From assembly GCA_020226215.1 (NCBI GenBank), contig CM035232.1, positions 79,448,693 to 79,512,692 on the forward strand: 64,000 nucleotides of DNA. Direction: 5' to 3'. This DNA is from Sindora glabra. Lineage: Eukaryota; Streptophyta; Magnoliopsida; Fabales; Fabaceae. Numbering within the stretch: the stretch's first letter is position 1; every line of letters starts with the position of its first letter. A program made the translations under genes and the position numbers. Below are positions 1-13,150 of this stretch, one piece after another. The notes under the pieces are model-generated. The model made no database searches and was not told the DNA's origin. It was given only the letters and a program-made list of their open reading frames with translations.

Positions 1-493
1 GTCAACTAACTAATTGGGTTATAGTTAGATAAATTTAGGCTTAAAACTAGCACATTAATTAATCCAAATTAGGCAATAAGTAAAGTATTTAATGTGTAAA
101 ATAACAAGTTAAAACAATGGACCAAAATATGCTAACAAATAAAAAGTTAAAAAGTCAAATGTATTAACCTTATAGGATTCAAATATAATAGTCAAATACT
201 AATAATCAAGATGAGCTCTAACTATAGTATTTGAATATAATATTTGAATAGCGTGTTTAAAATGAAGAAGTAATTGAATAAAATATTTGATTAGTAGTAA
301 ATAAAGATAAGCTTTAAGGTTATTAATCAAATATGGTATTTGACTACTTGACTAAGATACATATGATTTACTTGTTTAGCTTTCCAAAGCTCTTTTAAGC
401 CATCCTTTCATGCTTCTAAGCCTTTTGAATTGACTTTTGAAGCTCATCTTGATCCTCTTACTTAGCTCTTTTTTATTGCCCCTTAGGTTCACA
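1..493 (-). repeat. Probable 3' LTR (partial) of a decayed Gypsy element
   Basis: Read on the minus strand, a purine-rich tract at 510-494 is followed by TGTGAACC, the usual polypurine-tract/LTR-start arrangement of plant Gypsy elements. The LTR would run from 493 towards and probably past the left window edge. The sequence is AT-rich with repeated TATTTG-type words and no coding sense. No clear partner LTR was found near 6300-6730, so the call rests on the tract and on the decayed pol sequence next to it. Confidence 0.5.
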
Positions 494-1560
494 TCATTCC
501 CCCCTCTTCGAAAAGATTCATCCTTAAATCTTTAAAACTTAAATAAAAAAGGCAAAGATTAGGAACATTAAAGAAACCATTCATATCAAACTCACCTATA
601 TGAGAATTCAAATTATAAATATAGTCATTATCTCTTCATGAGCATAGAGTGAATCATCTTCATTTGAATATAGCTTGGATTTCCTTTGATTCCTTTTGAT
701 TCAGTAATCTTCTTCTCCATTTATACCATTAACAAATAACCACTTGAATAAAAAAAAGTTAGCAAAATTAGGGAAAACAATTAAAATCAATGGTATGACT
801 AGAATGCAAGAATCCCTCATAAGCTTCTTACAAAAATTAGCTAAACCATAAAAGTTAATAATCTTACTAAAAGATTTTGGTAGAGGCCATTCTTTAATTG
901 TCATAACTTTTACTTCCCCTATCTTTATTTTTTTTGCCACACATAAAACTCCTTAAGATTACAATTCTTTCCATCCAAAGAGAACATGCTTTAAGATAGT
1001 TATTTAATCTTTCAATTTTAAACACTTGCAAAACACATGTCAAAGGATTAACAAGTTCACCTATGCTTCAATTATGCACAAGAATATCATTAAGATGTAG
1101 CAAATCTTTCTAACTCTTTAAGTTTTCAAATAACATTAAAATCCAAAACCTATGAAAACAATAAAAGAAAGCAAAAACAAATTTACTTTTGAAATACACA
1201 AAACATGATTCATTAAGCTTATAAGAATACTTAGTACATTAGATAAATTAAGTGTTAAAACTAGCCAATCATATAAATCATGCTTTGTTTTGAAAATATT
1301 TAGATAACACATAAGAGTCTTGCAAATTATTAAGCCCAATACCAAGAGTTTTCTTTATCTCAAAATATTATATCAATTCATATCCATGAGCTTTTGTATC
1401 AAGCAAATCTCTTAGAAAACTTTTAAGCACACACAAGTTATTTCTTCTAAAAAAATATTTATCATGCCTAAAAATGTTTCTAAAGTCCATTTTTTTCACA
1501 AATATTAACATTTGAAACACCATTAACATGTACAAGAATAGCAAAATTAAGTGAAATAGC
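494..1560 (-). pseudogene. Decayed Gypsy pol fragments (reverse transcriptase and RT/RNase H connection)
   Basis: The minus-strand translation at 1345-1136 keeps the RT words YDWLVLTLNLSN and LMNHVLC. The translation at 940-701 keeps IKEWPLPKSFSKIINFYGLA, the conserved block after the RT palm that links to RNase H. Both match in order the same blocks of the better preserved element at 27212-28090. Stops and frameshifts are everywhere, so no product is possible. At about 1390-1500 there is similarity to the integrase-proximal part of the other element (near 26590-26690). That is out of the expected order and suggests rearrangement. Confidence 0.6.
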
Positions 1561-3560
1561 AGTAAATTTTTTATATCCCTAAATTTATAAAATTATTTTA
1601 ATTTCTAAAATGATAATTTGGTAAATATATTAATAGTTAGGAAAGTTATGAAAAGGCTTCGGGTAGGTAATTAATTATAGGAAATGGAGTCTGAATGTAA
1701 AAATAAGTGTAATGAGGATAATTATAGTAATGTGTGAAGTTAGGATTGAAATAAGGTGTGTAAAGGAAATTTAGCAACATAATACCCAAAATACCCTTAT
1801 TAACTCTTGAAATAACAAAATTACCCTTTTTCAAATAAAATACCCAACCTCCATTATCCCACTTGAGTTTTTTCTCTACTAACAGCCAACATGTTTGTTT
1901 CTCCTATCTTTTCACCACTTCTTCAAATCTCTTCAACTTTAAGAAAAATAGATAGCAATTTGGCTGATTGCTTCAAGATAATCATCAATTTTCAATTAAG
2001 GTATGATTCTATAAAACTATGAGTCTAAGATTTGGTTTTTTGTTACCTTTCATGATAACTTAAGAAAGGCTAAGGATTTTGAGTAAGAACTTAGTGTTTA
2101 TATGTTTAGGAGTTAATTTCCCTAATTGTTCACCCTCTTCATCTTCTTTACATCTTGGAATTGAGCTAAGTAGATGATCTACTTACTCTTAATGCTTTTA
2201 AATTGCTAAATTGAAATTTTATTAATTGAAATATGATAAAGGTTGATAATTGAATTAATTTGATGATTGCATGGTAAATGATGTAGCTTTAAGTGAAATA
2301 GAGGATGGAATATAATATATTGAGTGGCATTTAAAAGCATTAAAGAATGCATATTGAGAGTTTGTTAGGAATTATTAGGTTTTCTTCATTTCCCAAACAA
2401 TTTCTAGGAAATTCCTAGATGATACTTAAGTATTACATTATGAATAGTATAATCAAGGCAATAGTTGAGTACTATACTTGAGTACTTAAAGTTCATTACT
2501 TACTTTTTTCAAGCATTCGAGTATAGTATTCGAATATTAGCTTCATAATAGCTTGTATTCAAGTTCTGATCTTAAGTACTCTATTTATTGCTTTGCAAAT
2601 GCTTAAATAGATAAACAAAGTAATTTTAGAAGTTATCACTACAAGAATATATGGAAACTATTTAAGTTATAAATGAGACATAGATTAGGATTCTTTGATT
2701 AACTATGTTATAATTCATTTCAAATAAATCTATGAAGAGATTATGGATGGTTGGAATGCAATATTACACAAATATGAAATTAAAACCAAGAATCAAATTG
2801 AGCATTCTGGATCTAAACTCTTGCATATGATTACTATATAAGGGAAATAATGTCTAGAGGATAAGGTTGAGGGGTGACAAATGTTGGGAGACATAAGGTG
2901 AATTTACTATCATTGTTTTGTTTAGTAACATGATTAATATTTATGAAATTATAACACATTGTGATTTTATAATTATGAAAAGAATTATGATTGCCTGAAT
3001 GTATAATTAGCAATAAGTAAATTATATACTTATTGAGACCATAAGTTTTATGTTTTTCTTTATTTAAATGAGTCTAAGTGATCATAATGAGGCTCTATAG
3101 CTATTATCGATTACCCAAGGGTAGATTTGTAAAACATAACCAAAATTAGAGAGGGAAAATACAATGTTATAGATAAGAGTCTTTTAGGGAAATTTGTAAA
3201 CAAAGAATATTTATGAAACTTAACTTCATTATAAATATTATTTTGATAAATATAAATGCATTAATAATTTATTAGTTACTTCATAGATCTTAAACAAATT
3301 AATTATCTTGTGTGAGGATGCTAGAATTAGGTTAGTAAGTATGATAGTAATAGGTAATGGGAACCTTGTTAGTCATAGTAAGGTAGGTCATGGCACAAAT
3401 CATAATTATTCATATGCAAATCCTTATTATTTTCAACACCAAAAAAATTTATATGGAAAGTGTTTCTACTAAGTCTAAAATTCAATAATTTAGCATGTAA
3501 AATAGATATAAGAAAATAACTTCAAGACAAAGCACCATTCACTACATTATTTTTAACTTT
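1561..3560. other. Unassigned AT-rich stretch inside the decayed Gypsy element
   Basis: This 2-kb stretch separates RT-like remnants from protease-like remnants and is not recognisable as pol. It has a C/T-rich 5'-leader look around 1840-1990 and no long open frame. It may be an inserted solo LTR or the relic of another element. No second copy is visible in the window, and I see no gene in it. Confidence 0.35.
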
Positions 3561-5600
3561 CTTAAGTTGTAAGATATATGGAAATGTCCTAATGAAGCTT
3601 ATTAACTTGGTATGTCTACCATTTAGCTTTCCTTTCCTTTCCTTTTTAAATGCTTTAATGTCTTAATAATAATTAACAAAATAAATTTAACTTTGTTAGC
3701 ATTTTCATAAGCTTTCTTGTACAAGATAATTGGCCTAAAAGTATAGAAAACACCCTTTATCCTATTTATTTTTCTGATCACACTTAATTTTTTTCTTTTT
3801 TTTGGCCTAACATTATTTTTCTCTCTTTTTCTACATAATGACTTTCTTTTTCTCTTAACTTAATTTTTCTCTTATTCTATTCATAATCAATTTTTTCTTT
3901 TTATGACTCTCACTCTTTTTTATTCTCTTCTCCTTTTCATTCTTTTCTTCTTCTTTTTTCTCATCTTCTTCTCTCATTTTCTTTTCTTTTTCTTCATCTT
4001 TTTTCTTATGCATTCTTACTTGGTCTTTATACACTCATTTTAGGGTTAAAGGTGTGAGAGTTATTTTCCTCCAATTAATTTCAAAATGAAGACTCCATGA
4101 TAAGTTACTTTTTTTATCAAATTGTCAAGATCTTTTAAGTAATAAATGATAAACATTCAAAAGGGCAACACCACATAACACCTTATCTTGGTATCTACCA
4201 ATTGTAAAAGAAATCAATACTCACTTTGATACCTTTATTCCATTATTACCATCCAACCATTGTAATTGTATAGGATAAGGTGTTACAAAGTAGGTAAGTT
4301 CAATTTCTCTACCATATAGGTACTAGTAACTTTAGCATAACTTTTGATGTTAATAATTACATTACACGTCTTACCTTTAATGTTGCATCTAGTATGGAAA
4401 ATGTTCTCTTTTTGCTTTTTGCTTTCTTTTCTGGCTTCTTCTTCTAAGGTTTTTTTAATCTTTAAGACTTTTTTTGATTGGGTAATTAATAGCATAATGA
4501 CTATGATCCAAACACTTGAAGCATTTTATCTTTAGCATGTTTTTAATGCTTTTTAACTTTGCCTTTACTTTTTGACATTTTCTTTTTAGGTTTTGTTAAG
4601 GATTCTTCTTTACACTTGATAATGTCTTTAGGTTTTTCTCTCTTAATTTTGAATGGAGATTCGGTCTAGTATTTCTGATAACCTTTATCATCTTTCTTTC
4701 TAAACTTCTCTTGCAAAGATTTCCATGAAAAGTTAGAATAGTGATCATATCTAGAAAAACTCTCATTCTTCCTTCTAGGCTCTAATAAAGAACTTGAATT
4801 TTGCTCATATCTTGAACTCTTCCCTTGAGATATAGGACTTTTTTTTTATGTTGTCAAGAATATAATCATCATTATCTCTTCTTTATCTATCATTTCTTCT
4901 TTTATTTATCATCTATTTTATCTCATTTTCTTTCATCACTCTTTTTAGCTTTATCATGATACACTTTCTCTCTTTTATTCTTTTCATTTTTATTTTCAAC
5001 TCTTTCTTTTTTAGAATACCTTATATTTTATTTTCTACTCCTTCCTTCCTTACTAGTCTCCCATGAAGAGCTTAAATCTTGCTCATATTTTAAAGAATTC
5101 TTTCTTTTGAGTTTTCTTTCCACCTTCTTAGCCATGTGTACCATGTCCTCCAACTCCACATAATGTTGTAATTCTACCACTTTAACAATATCTCTATTCA
5201 ATATATGAAGAAATCTAATAATTATAGCTTGTCAATCTTCCTTCACATGGATTCTAATCATAGCATATTCCATCTCATCATGATAGTCTTCAACACTTTT
5301 AAATCCTTGAGTGAGGCTTTGTAATTTCTAGTACCACTCCATAACTTCTCTTTCTTATTTTTCATTGGATTGTTTCATTGATTGTAACACATTTCTTAAC
5401 AAAGACCTAGCATCTTCTTTACCACCTTTATCACCACTACCTTCTACCATCATTAAAAGAATTACTTACAAGAAAAGGTTAGATAAAAGCAAGAACTTTA
5501 TAAAAGCACACTTGCCACTTGATTTAGAGGTATTCACACTCATGTTTGCATTCTAAATTAGGCTTTTAACTTTAATTAGGCTCACACACTTTCACTTTTT
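3561..5600 (-). pseudogene. Decayed Gypsy gag-protease region
   Basis: Minus-strand sequence at 4480-4283 reads ENIFHTRCNIKGKTCNVII followed by VEKLNLPTL. This aligns with the retropepsin region of the two other Gypsy elements here (13151-13565 and 28441-28890), but the catalytic Asp-Gly-Gly is lost (INIKS in its place). At about 5340-5100 the sequence matches the gag segment at 29340-29140 with many indels. The C/T-rich 3780-4030 stretch corresponds to the Lys/Glu-rich linker found between protease and RT in these elements. It is an old relic in the same orientation as the pol fragments at 701-1345. Confidence 0.55.
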
Positions 5601-6732
5601 TTCTCCTCATTCTTTCTTTCTTATGGTTCTTTAAAAACTAAAGAGACACAAGCAACAAAGTTCTCAAATATGGCAATCAATTTTACCAATCAAGGTTCAC
5701 ATTATTTATAGAATCAAATAAGGCAATTAGGGAAATAAGAAATGAAAATTCAAAGAAGAGGAATTAATTAAGACTTAATAAAGGAAATTTCAAAGAAAAT
5801 AGGACTAGTTAGAATTCAAAAATTAAAATTAAACAATTAAAGAAAGAAAATAAATAAGACTCACCATAAGGACTTAAAAACTATGACTAAAATGGACTCA
5901 AGGAGTTAAGATAGCAAAAATAAGGACTTAAAGTTCAAATATTAGAACAAAATAAACTTAAAGAAGAAGACCGAATTAACAAAAGAAAGGAAATGAACAC
6001 AAGATTCAAATTAAGAGAATCAAATATTAAGACAAAGAATAATGAAGAATGACATAAAACACAAATTTTAGGAATAACTCAAGAAAACAATGGACAATGG
6101 ATTAAAGTGAGAAATCCAAATATGGCATTAAGCATTCAATGAGCAATATTTTCTTTTTCATACTTCACAACTTCTTTTAATTTTTTTAATTAAATATTTT
6201 TTTCACTTGTATTTTTTTACTTCTTTTATTCTTTTGTAACTTTTTTTCACTATTCTTTTTTTTCCATTTTTAAATCACCCTCTTTCTTCATTTTGAATTT
6301 TTTTGTCCCCTTTGCATTACACCCCAAGAATAAGTCTATGACACTTTTGTGTTAAAAAATAGGGGTACTAGATTACTATCTTAAAAGGAAATAAAATATT
6401 TGAATACGATAATCAGTTATCTCAATTTATTATAGCCTTTACCTTTGAGTATTTGGCTATAATACTCGATTACCAACTAACTTTTTAATTTTTCCAATAG
6501 GTAATTAAGTAGTATATTTAACTACCTCAAATTCTTTGCTTTCTACCTTGCACTAATTGATGACACTAATTGAATACAATGCCTTTTTGAACTCTCATTA
6601 AACATGTTTAATGCAAATAAAATGAGACTTGATTGGATGGCACATACTCAAAATTCAAAATGGACTCAAACATAAAAGGATGGCAATTTTTTTTATAATT
6701 GAATTGTAATACAAGACTTCAATTTGGACATC
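5601..6732. other. AT-rich low-complexity sequence, probably 5' leader/LTR of the decayed Gypsy element
   Basis: It begins with A-rich sequence (5700-6130) and then T-rich sequence (6160-6310), followed by a segment with repeated TATTTG/ATACTCG words reminiscent of the candidate LTR at 1-493. I found no convincing primer-binding site and no gene. Confidence 0.3.
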
Positions 6733-8313
6733 TCTTTCAACCATTTAATCATTCAAGTATCAAGATAAGCATTATAGCATAATACATTCAACAAATATCA
6801 TTAATAAAAACATAGCATGTAGACAAATATAAAAGGAGTAAGGGTAGAGAAATCAAATATAAGAATTTATAGTGGTTCTTCTTTGAATATTCTCTCTAAT
6901 GTGTACATCCACTTTTTAGACATTCCAAGCTTGTATTTTAATCCACCATCTTTTCAAGTTTGAACTAGGCACTTGAAGAAACCTATTATAGTGCTCTTAC
7001 TTTTTATAAAGCAAATTCTCTATTTACAAGGAATACCTCACTCTTTCAAAGAATTTTTAAAGGATACTTCACCCATTACAATTGGATAAAAGTATAAGAT
7101 GGAGAACAATTCATACAACCTTTGTCATATAGTGGATGAAACAATTGAAGCACTTAAAGTAGAAGAATTTTAAAATAAAGAGCTTTAACCATGATTTTGA
7201 TGAAAGAACGAGTAATTGATGCTAAATAATGAATTTCATACTTGACATATGTTGTATTTGATGTTTTTTAGCTTATATAAGAAGCTCAAAGTGATTTATA
7301 GCCATCTGAAATACTTAGGAATGGAAAATAGCCATTTTTTTACCATAACTTTGTAGAATTTTTTGCATTAGAAGCCATCCAAAGGCTAACAGTCAATTGT
7401 TAGCCTTATAATAGTTGATTGTTAGAAAAAATTGGAATGTTAAAAATTAATTTTTAGACTTAACTTGAGAAATTTATAACTTTTTTATATCTTAATCTCT
7501 TAAGCAAATTACTGGTTCATAGAAAGCTTTTTTATTCCATTTTCACATAGAAAATTTTTTTCATAATTAAATCATAAATATTTTATAAAATATGATCAAA
7601 AGAGTGACTAAAATTTAAAATTGAAAAAGAATAAAAATTCATATCTCATTACTTTTGAAGTGTTCTATAAGCCATTTTATAAAAAAAATGATTAAAGGTT
7701 ATCCTCTTAAAATGTTTTAATCAAGCTAAGATTTTAAACATATATTTAAGCTTTATATCTTAAAAAACTCTATTTTTCAATAAAGTCCAAGCCACCAATG
7801 AAGTCCCTAGGCTTTTCATAATCCTTCCAAGATTCTAAAACTTGAATCTTTTAATTTTTTTAATACTTGAATCATATCTTCTTTCTTAATTTTCTTTTAT
7901 GTTTATTCTTGAGTTAAATATGATGAGATCTTGTATTTCTTTTCTTTAATGGTAACTTTGATTCTTCTTATTGGACTTTTCTATATAGAAGTTCATATAA
8001 ATTTTGCAAACTATATAGTTAGTCTAAGCTAATATTTAGAGATATGATACGCATGATTTATATATAATAGCATAAGATATTATAAAGACATGTAAATTCA
8101 TTATATCATATATATTAATCAATCATATGCTTAGTAAAGCTTGCATAAGATATATTACTCTTTTAGGATATCATCAAACATTACTATTACAACTATAGTA
8201 TATAACATATTTATTGAAGATATTATAACTCTTTAGTATAAAGACATACAATACTATTGCAATAACTTAACTGTAATCATTGAAACTCATGATATTGAAA
8301 CTTAGGACCAACA
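6733..8313 (-). repeat. 3' LTR (truncated) of the SIRE-like Copia element
   Basis: It aligns with 31998-33758 along its length, for example TCAAGATAAGCATTA shared near 6757 and 32025. It ends at the inner side with CCAACA next to the polypurine tract at 8314-8330. The outer part, matching 31757-31997 of the other LTR, is absent, so this LTR is missing about 240 bp. Many indels and substitutions separate the two copies, making this the oldest dated insertion of the stack. Confidence 0.7.
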
Positions 8314-11210
8314 ATCTCCCTCTTTTTGATGAAAATCACCAAAGAAAAATATGTTTAAGATAAGGATTCAACTACCAATTCATGATTATATCAAAACATT
8401 AAGCATATAACTTATTTCTTTTTTCATTTTCTTCTTCACTTATTTGACATCAATAAAAAGGATAATATATTGAAACAAGTGATTTCATTATTTTTTCCCC
8501 AAATTTTCAATATTATTTGTTTTAAAAAAATGAAAATAGCTTTAAAGATAAACATCATTACAAACAAAGCTTTTCATCATACAAAGATGTAATTCTATCA
8601 AATGATCCTCAATTTTATAATCATATGAAAGCATTTGTTAAAAAAATGGATAAAAAAATATAGTATTTTACTTTCTTCCTTTAGGTAAGTATGAGAAAAC
8701 AAATAAAATATTTAAGCATTGAAAGGCCTTCATGTCAAAAGATATGTGAGTCAAAGTATAGATTAAATATAAGCAAAGCTCCCTTTCAAATCATGCTATC
8801 CATTTTACATGAGCTCCCTTTCAATGAAACAACATTGATTTTCTTATAGTTTTAAAAATATGCTCCCTTCAAAAAGTACAAAATGGATTGAAAATATGAA
8901 GAACATGAATGACCAAGTCATATATGATCATCAAAGTATATAACTATTTTTAAAACATGGTAAATATAAACCTTTCTCATTCTAATAAAAGATATTTGAA
9001 TTTCTTCCTTTTTTCAAAACACTTCATTGAAATTAGACCTTTCATTCTAAAAACATTTGAAAAGAATTTGAGGGAAAAGATGGAATAAAATTTCTTTTTT
9101 GAAAACATGTTCATATGAAAGCAAAATATCGAGATGATAAAAGATTTTGGCCATTTGAAAAACCATGATCTTTGATCTTTTGTTTACAAACTCATTTGAA
9201 AATCATTAAAGATAAATCATTTAAAATATTTTTTATGTATATGTGTCTCTTTTCAAAGCTTCCTTAATGAAAAAGCATGATCAACATAAGTTCCAAGTAA
9301 CTAAAAGATCATAGATCAAGAACATTTCATGAAAGCATATGCAATAAGGATAAAAGAAGATCAAAACTATCAAACTTACCCTGTTGTCATAATGAGAACA
9401 ACATTTAATCACATTGTCATCATAACCAAGCATATTTTTCACGATCTTATCTAAACTAACCAAGAGCAAATAGACAAAAAGTATCATGCAATCCAAAATA
9501 TTTAAGATCCATAAAAGAGAATAAGAATAAAGATACTTATTGATTCTAGTAATATATGGTGCTCTTTGGTTGTAATCGTCTTCTTTTTCATCACTTGTGA
9601 GGTGAACATCATTGATTTTAATAAATGATAAGCTTTCCTTTGTGTTTAACTTTAGAGAAGGATTAAAGTCGTTAATTGTCTTCAAGTTAAGATTTGATCT
9701 TCCAGCTCTTTCAATTTTCCATACTCTTGAAATTGATCGTTAAATTTCTCCCAAATCACTAAAATCCTTTAAAACTTTTAATCACAATAACTCAAGATAG
9801 GATATTAGGATATACAAACCAAATTCCAAACATTCTTTAATAAAGAGTTAACATTAAGTGTCATTCGAGCACTTCTTGGAACATATTCAAGGTTGACAAA
9901 AACATCTAACCTGTGTTATATCATCATATGACTTGAAACTTTGGAGATAAAAAAATTATACGAAATTCTTTTGAAACCAACAAGAGTTTTTGAATATCTT
10001 AAGAGCTATATGATTTTATAAAAACATGGGATTATCAAAACTTACAAAAATATCTTGAGGGAACAAGAATATAAGAGCATAAGACTAAAAAATACATTAA
10101 ACAATCAAGAATGCAAATATTCACTGATAACAAGAAATGAATTCTTTTTAAATTTTTACAGGTATAATCATTGGAAAACATGAAGCTAATATCCTTCAAA
10201 ATAGGCACAAAAAACTTTCAAGATACATTAGTGATATATTCATCTTAATAAAAGGAATAACTTTCCTTAGTATAGAGAGCACATATCATCTTAAAGATAA
10301 AGTTAAACATAGCATTGACATGTTTGATTCTAAATTATCTAAACTCAAGAATTATATAAAGCACATTAAGTAAAGAGAGAGGATTGAGTATACCAATCAA
10401 TTGAATTTTTTAGTCCTTTTTATGGAAGTTAGCTCCTTTAAGAATTGAGTTAAGCTAGCCTCAAGTTGAACTTATCATCCATTTTTATAGTATACTTGAA
10501 GTATTATCACTCTTTCTTCCTATATGACAACTCTAAACAACTTCTTTGATATTTAACCACAACTTGGGTCTAGAAGGGTTAGTTAATATGCTCATGAAAG
10601 ATTAATCAAGTTAATAAAGTGAGCAAAAAGATCATATTTCTCAAAATCATTTTATGAAGCACTTGCATATTTTCCATATATAAACATAAATAATAAAGCT
10701 TGAACAAAAATATACTAAGCATTGCACACTTTTATATTTAGATATATCATTAAAAGGCTAAAGGTAAATGAATCATGCATTTAAGATAAAAACTCATATG
10801 TATACATGATTTTCAATAAGATCAATCACAATCTTCAAGCAATGCTTATGCTTCAAGTTTTAAAATTAACAACCTCTTTTCAATGAATATCAAATGAAGT
10901 AACACAAAAGATTTGAGGAGTTAATACCTTATCCTTTACAATGAAAGGGTGAGCCTTCCCTACCAATTGCTTCTATTTTTGAGGTTTGATCTTTTCTATT
11001 TCACCAATGTAAGTTTAAGAAGATTTAGCTATATCAATCTTTTTTGTTATAATTATTTATTTTGAAGAAGCTATTGAGAACTCTTTCTTTTCTTAACCAA
11101 ATTGTCTACTATTATAATAATTTTTTTACACGATTAAATTACTAGGAGTACTTTTTGGTATCCTTATCATTTTAGGTCCCTGAATGTTAATATTCAAGCT
11201 TCTAGATACC
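8314..11210 (-). other. 3' internal region of the SIRE-like element, no domain recognised
   Basis: It starts at the polypurine tract (8314-8330). The region is AT-rich, with short phrases such as GCTCCCTTTCAAA repeated around 8780-8880. A 134-codon frame exists at 9685-9281 on the minus strand but shows no motif of Copia protease, integrase, RT or an envelope-like protein. It most likely represents the long 3' non-coding zone typical of this lineage plus deleted pol. Confidence 0.45.
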
Positions 11211-11597
11211 TTAAGAACTTAACTCTTTCTTTCTCACATAAAATTTTCTTTTAATAGGACATAAGTGAAAAATATTATCTTTGTAACCATAATAATTACA
11301 TATAATAAAATTCTTATTACAAGTTGATTTTTCATGAAAAACACAATTCAAAATCTTTAGCATGCTATTAGAAAACTTCAGCTTTATATACAAATTGCAT
11401 TTTGATTCAACACATGCCAAAAGGTTTTCTTAACTTTCCAACTATAAGATTTTCTTTCAAGAACTTGGAAAGTGTGTAAGTTGAGTTTTTTACTTCCTTT
11501 TTAAATAAATCATCCTTCAATTCAAAATCACAAGAAGTTGAGCAATCAAGTTCCATAGATATTCTATTATTATGCAATTCATTGAAAGCATACAAGT
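11211..11597 (-). pseudogene. Gag C-terminal part of the SIRE-like element
   Basis: Minus-strand translation gives LYAFNELHNNRISM, continues through KDDLF and LSKFLKEN, and reaches CNYYGYKDNIFHLC. The last piece keeps the C-x2-C-x4-H-x4-C spacing of a nucleocapsid zinc knuckle, but the second Cys has become Tyr and the His has become Asn. Its upstream continuation is at 24796-24280, across the 12.7-kb Gypsy insertion. Confidence 0.6.
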
Positions 11598-12640
11598 TGA
11601 TATAAACCAGTCCAACACTTTGCATAATCAAGCCTAAGTAGAAAATGACTTAATTTTAAGTGAAGGCCTAATGACAAGAGGAAGGCTCAAAAGAATACAA
11701 GAAGCAATTGGAGCCCATGTAAATGCAATTCTGGCCCAAGGAGCCCAAGTAAATGAAATAAATAAAGTTGAAGTGGTGCTCATCCAAGCCCAAGAAATCT
11801 AAAGATAATTAAGGTGCAACGAATCTAGACACATTTTCCTAATATGGAGCGTTATAAATTAGGAGATAATTTTCTATTAAGGAATGTTTGAGTCAAATGA
11901 ATCTGGACATATTTCCAATATGGAGCATGACAAATTAGGAGATAATTTTCTATTACGAAATGCATCAAATGTGGACATATTTTTCCAATATGGAGTGCAA
12001 TGAACCTGGACATATTTCCAATATGGAGTGCAATGAACCTGGACATATTTCCAATATGGAGTGCAATAAAATCGGAGATATTTTCCTAATCGAGATTGCA
12101 ACAAATAAGGAAAATTTGAGAATAATTTCTTTTTTTAATTTTGTGATAGTCAAACTTTGTATTTATGGCATTTACTATTTGTACTTTCCTAAGACAAGTA
12201 TAATTAGGAATCTATGTAACTTAGAATAGGCAGTTTATGAATAATAATAAATTTGAGTGTTTCTTCTCCAAAGTGTGAGAATATTATCTTCTTTTGCTCT
12301 TGTGAAACTTTGCTTTGTCAATCTTCCTTTATAAGATTAGTGATTCAAATTCATAAAAGCCCCTAATTTGTGCTTCAACCCAGGTGCGTTGTTGTGTGGA
12401 TTGGTCAATTCGTGTTCGTGGTTGGACAAGGGGTCTAAGTAGTAGGTCTCGTTCCTTATAGCGTTGGTTGGCTGCTTGCATTCATCAGGTCATCGAACTA
12501 CCCAAGTTAGAGCTTATCACTCCCAATTTCCTTCCTCATTTCTGGAGTGTGGCGCTCATATCATTCTTTTACATTATTTTTTATTTACTTTATTTGCCTA
12601 CGCTGTGAAGATCGGGACATCCTTATGGAATTCCCTATCA
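11598..12640 (+). repeat. 5' LTR of the Gypsy element
   Basis: It begins TGATATAAACCAG and ends CCTATCA, followed two bases later by the primer-binding site TGGTATCAGAGC. It is 1043 bp, against 1011 bp for the 3' copy. The length difference is essentially one extra 33-bp tandem unit at about 11976-12076. Confidence 0.9.
11976..12076 (+). repeat. 33-bp tandem repeat inside the LTR
   Basis: There are three head-to-tail copies of a unit built on CATATTTCCAATATGGAGTG (units at 11976-12010, 12011-12043 and 12044-12076). More degenerate copies extend back to about 11825. The other LTR of the same element (about 23645-23715) has one unit fewer. Confidence 0.85.
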
Positions 12641-12642
12641 TT

Positions 12643-12654
12643 TGGTATCAGAGC
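12643..12654 (+). promoter_or_regulatory. Primer-binding site (initiator Met-tRNA type)
   Basis: TGGTATCAGAGC lies two bases after the 5' LTR. It is the standard complement of the initiator Met-tRNA 3' end used by many plant LTR retrotransposons. Confidence 0.85.
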
Positions 12655-13150
12655 TACTGGTTGACATGGTAGGCGTTTTATTTTATTCTTTTGTTCTGCA
12701 ATATATAAAAAAAAGAAGTAAAAAAAAGAAAAAAAATTTATGCAAAAAAATATTCAAGCAAAAAAAAAGAAGAAAGCACAAAAAAGGAAAAAAATCATGA
12801 AAAAAATATAAAAAAAAGAGAGAACAGAAATGGAAAAAAAAGGAAAGTGATACAAAAAAAAAGAAGACGTGACCATTCAGTTTCTGACAATTTGAAATTT
12901 TAGAATTGTTGAATTGCATAGTTGAGATAGACATTGTTTTGTACACATAAGGAATTTCTTTACTTTCATTTATAGAACCTATCCCTTATCTTGTAACCTA
13001 TTTTGGCCATCTACATTCAAGTGCTTGGTTGAAGCCGAGAAATTGGCAATTGTTGAATCACTCACAAAGATTTAGGTTGCATAAAAGCTTAGGAAGGTAT
13101 TGAGGGATTGAGAGCTAGTGAGATTATCAAGAGAGGAGTGAAAACACTTA

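Noticed and set aside
9281..9685. 134-codon minus-strand frame in the SIRE-like 3' region
   Set aside because: No family motif, biased towards hydrophobic AT-rich codons, and located in a zone expected to be non-coding. Not called as a gene.
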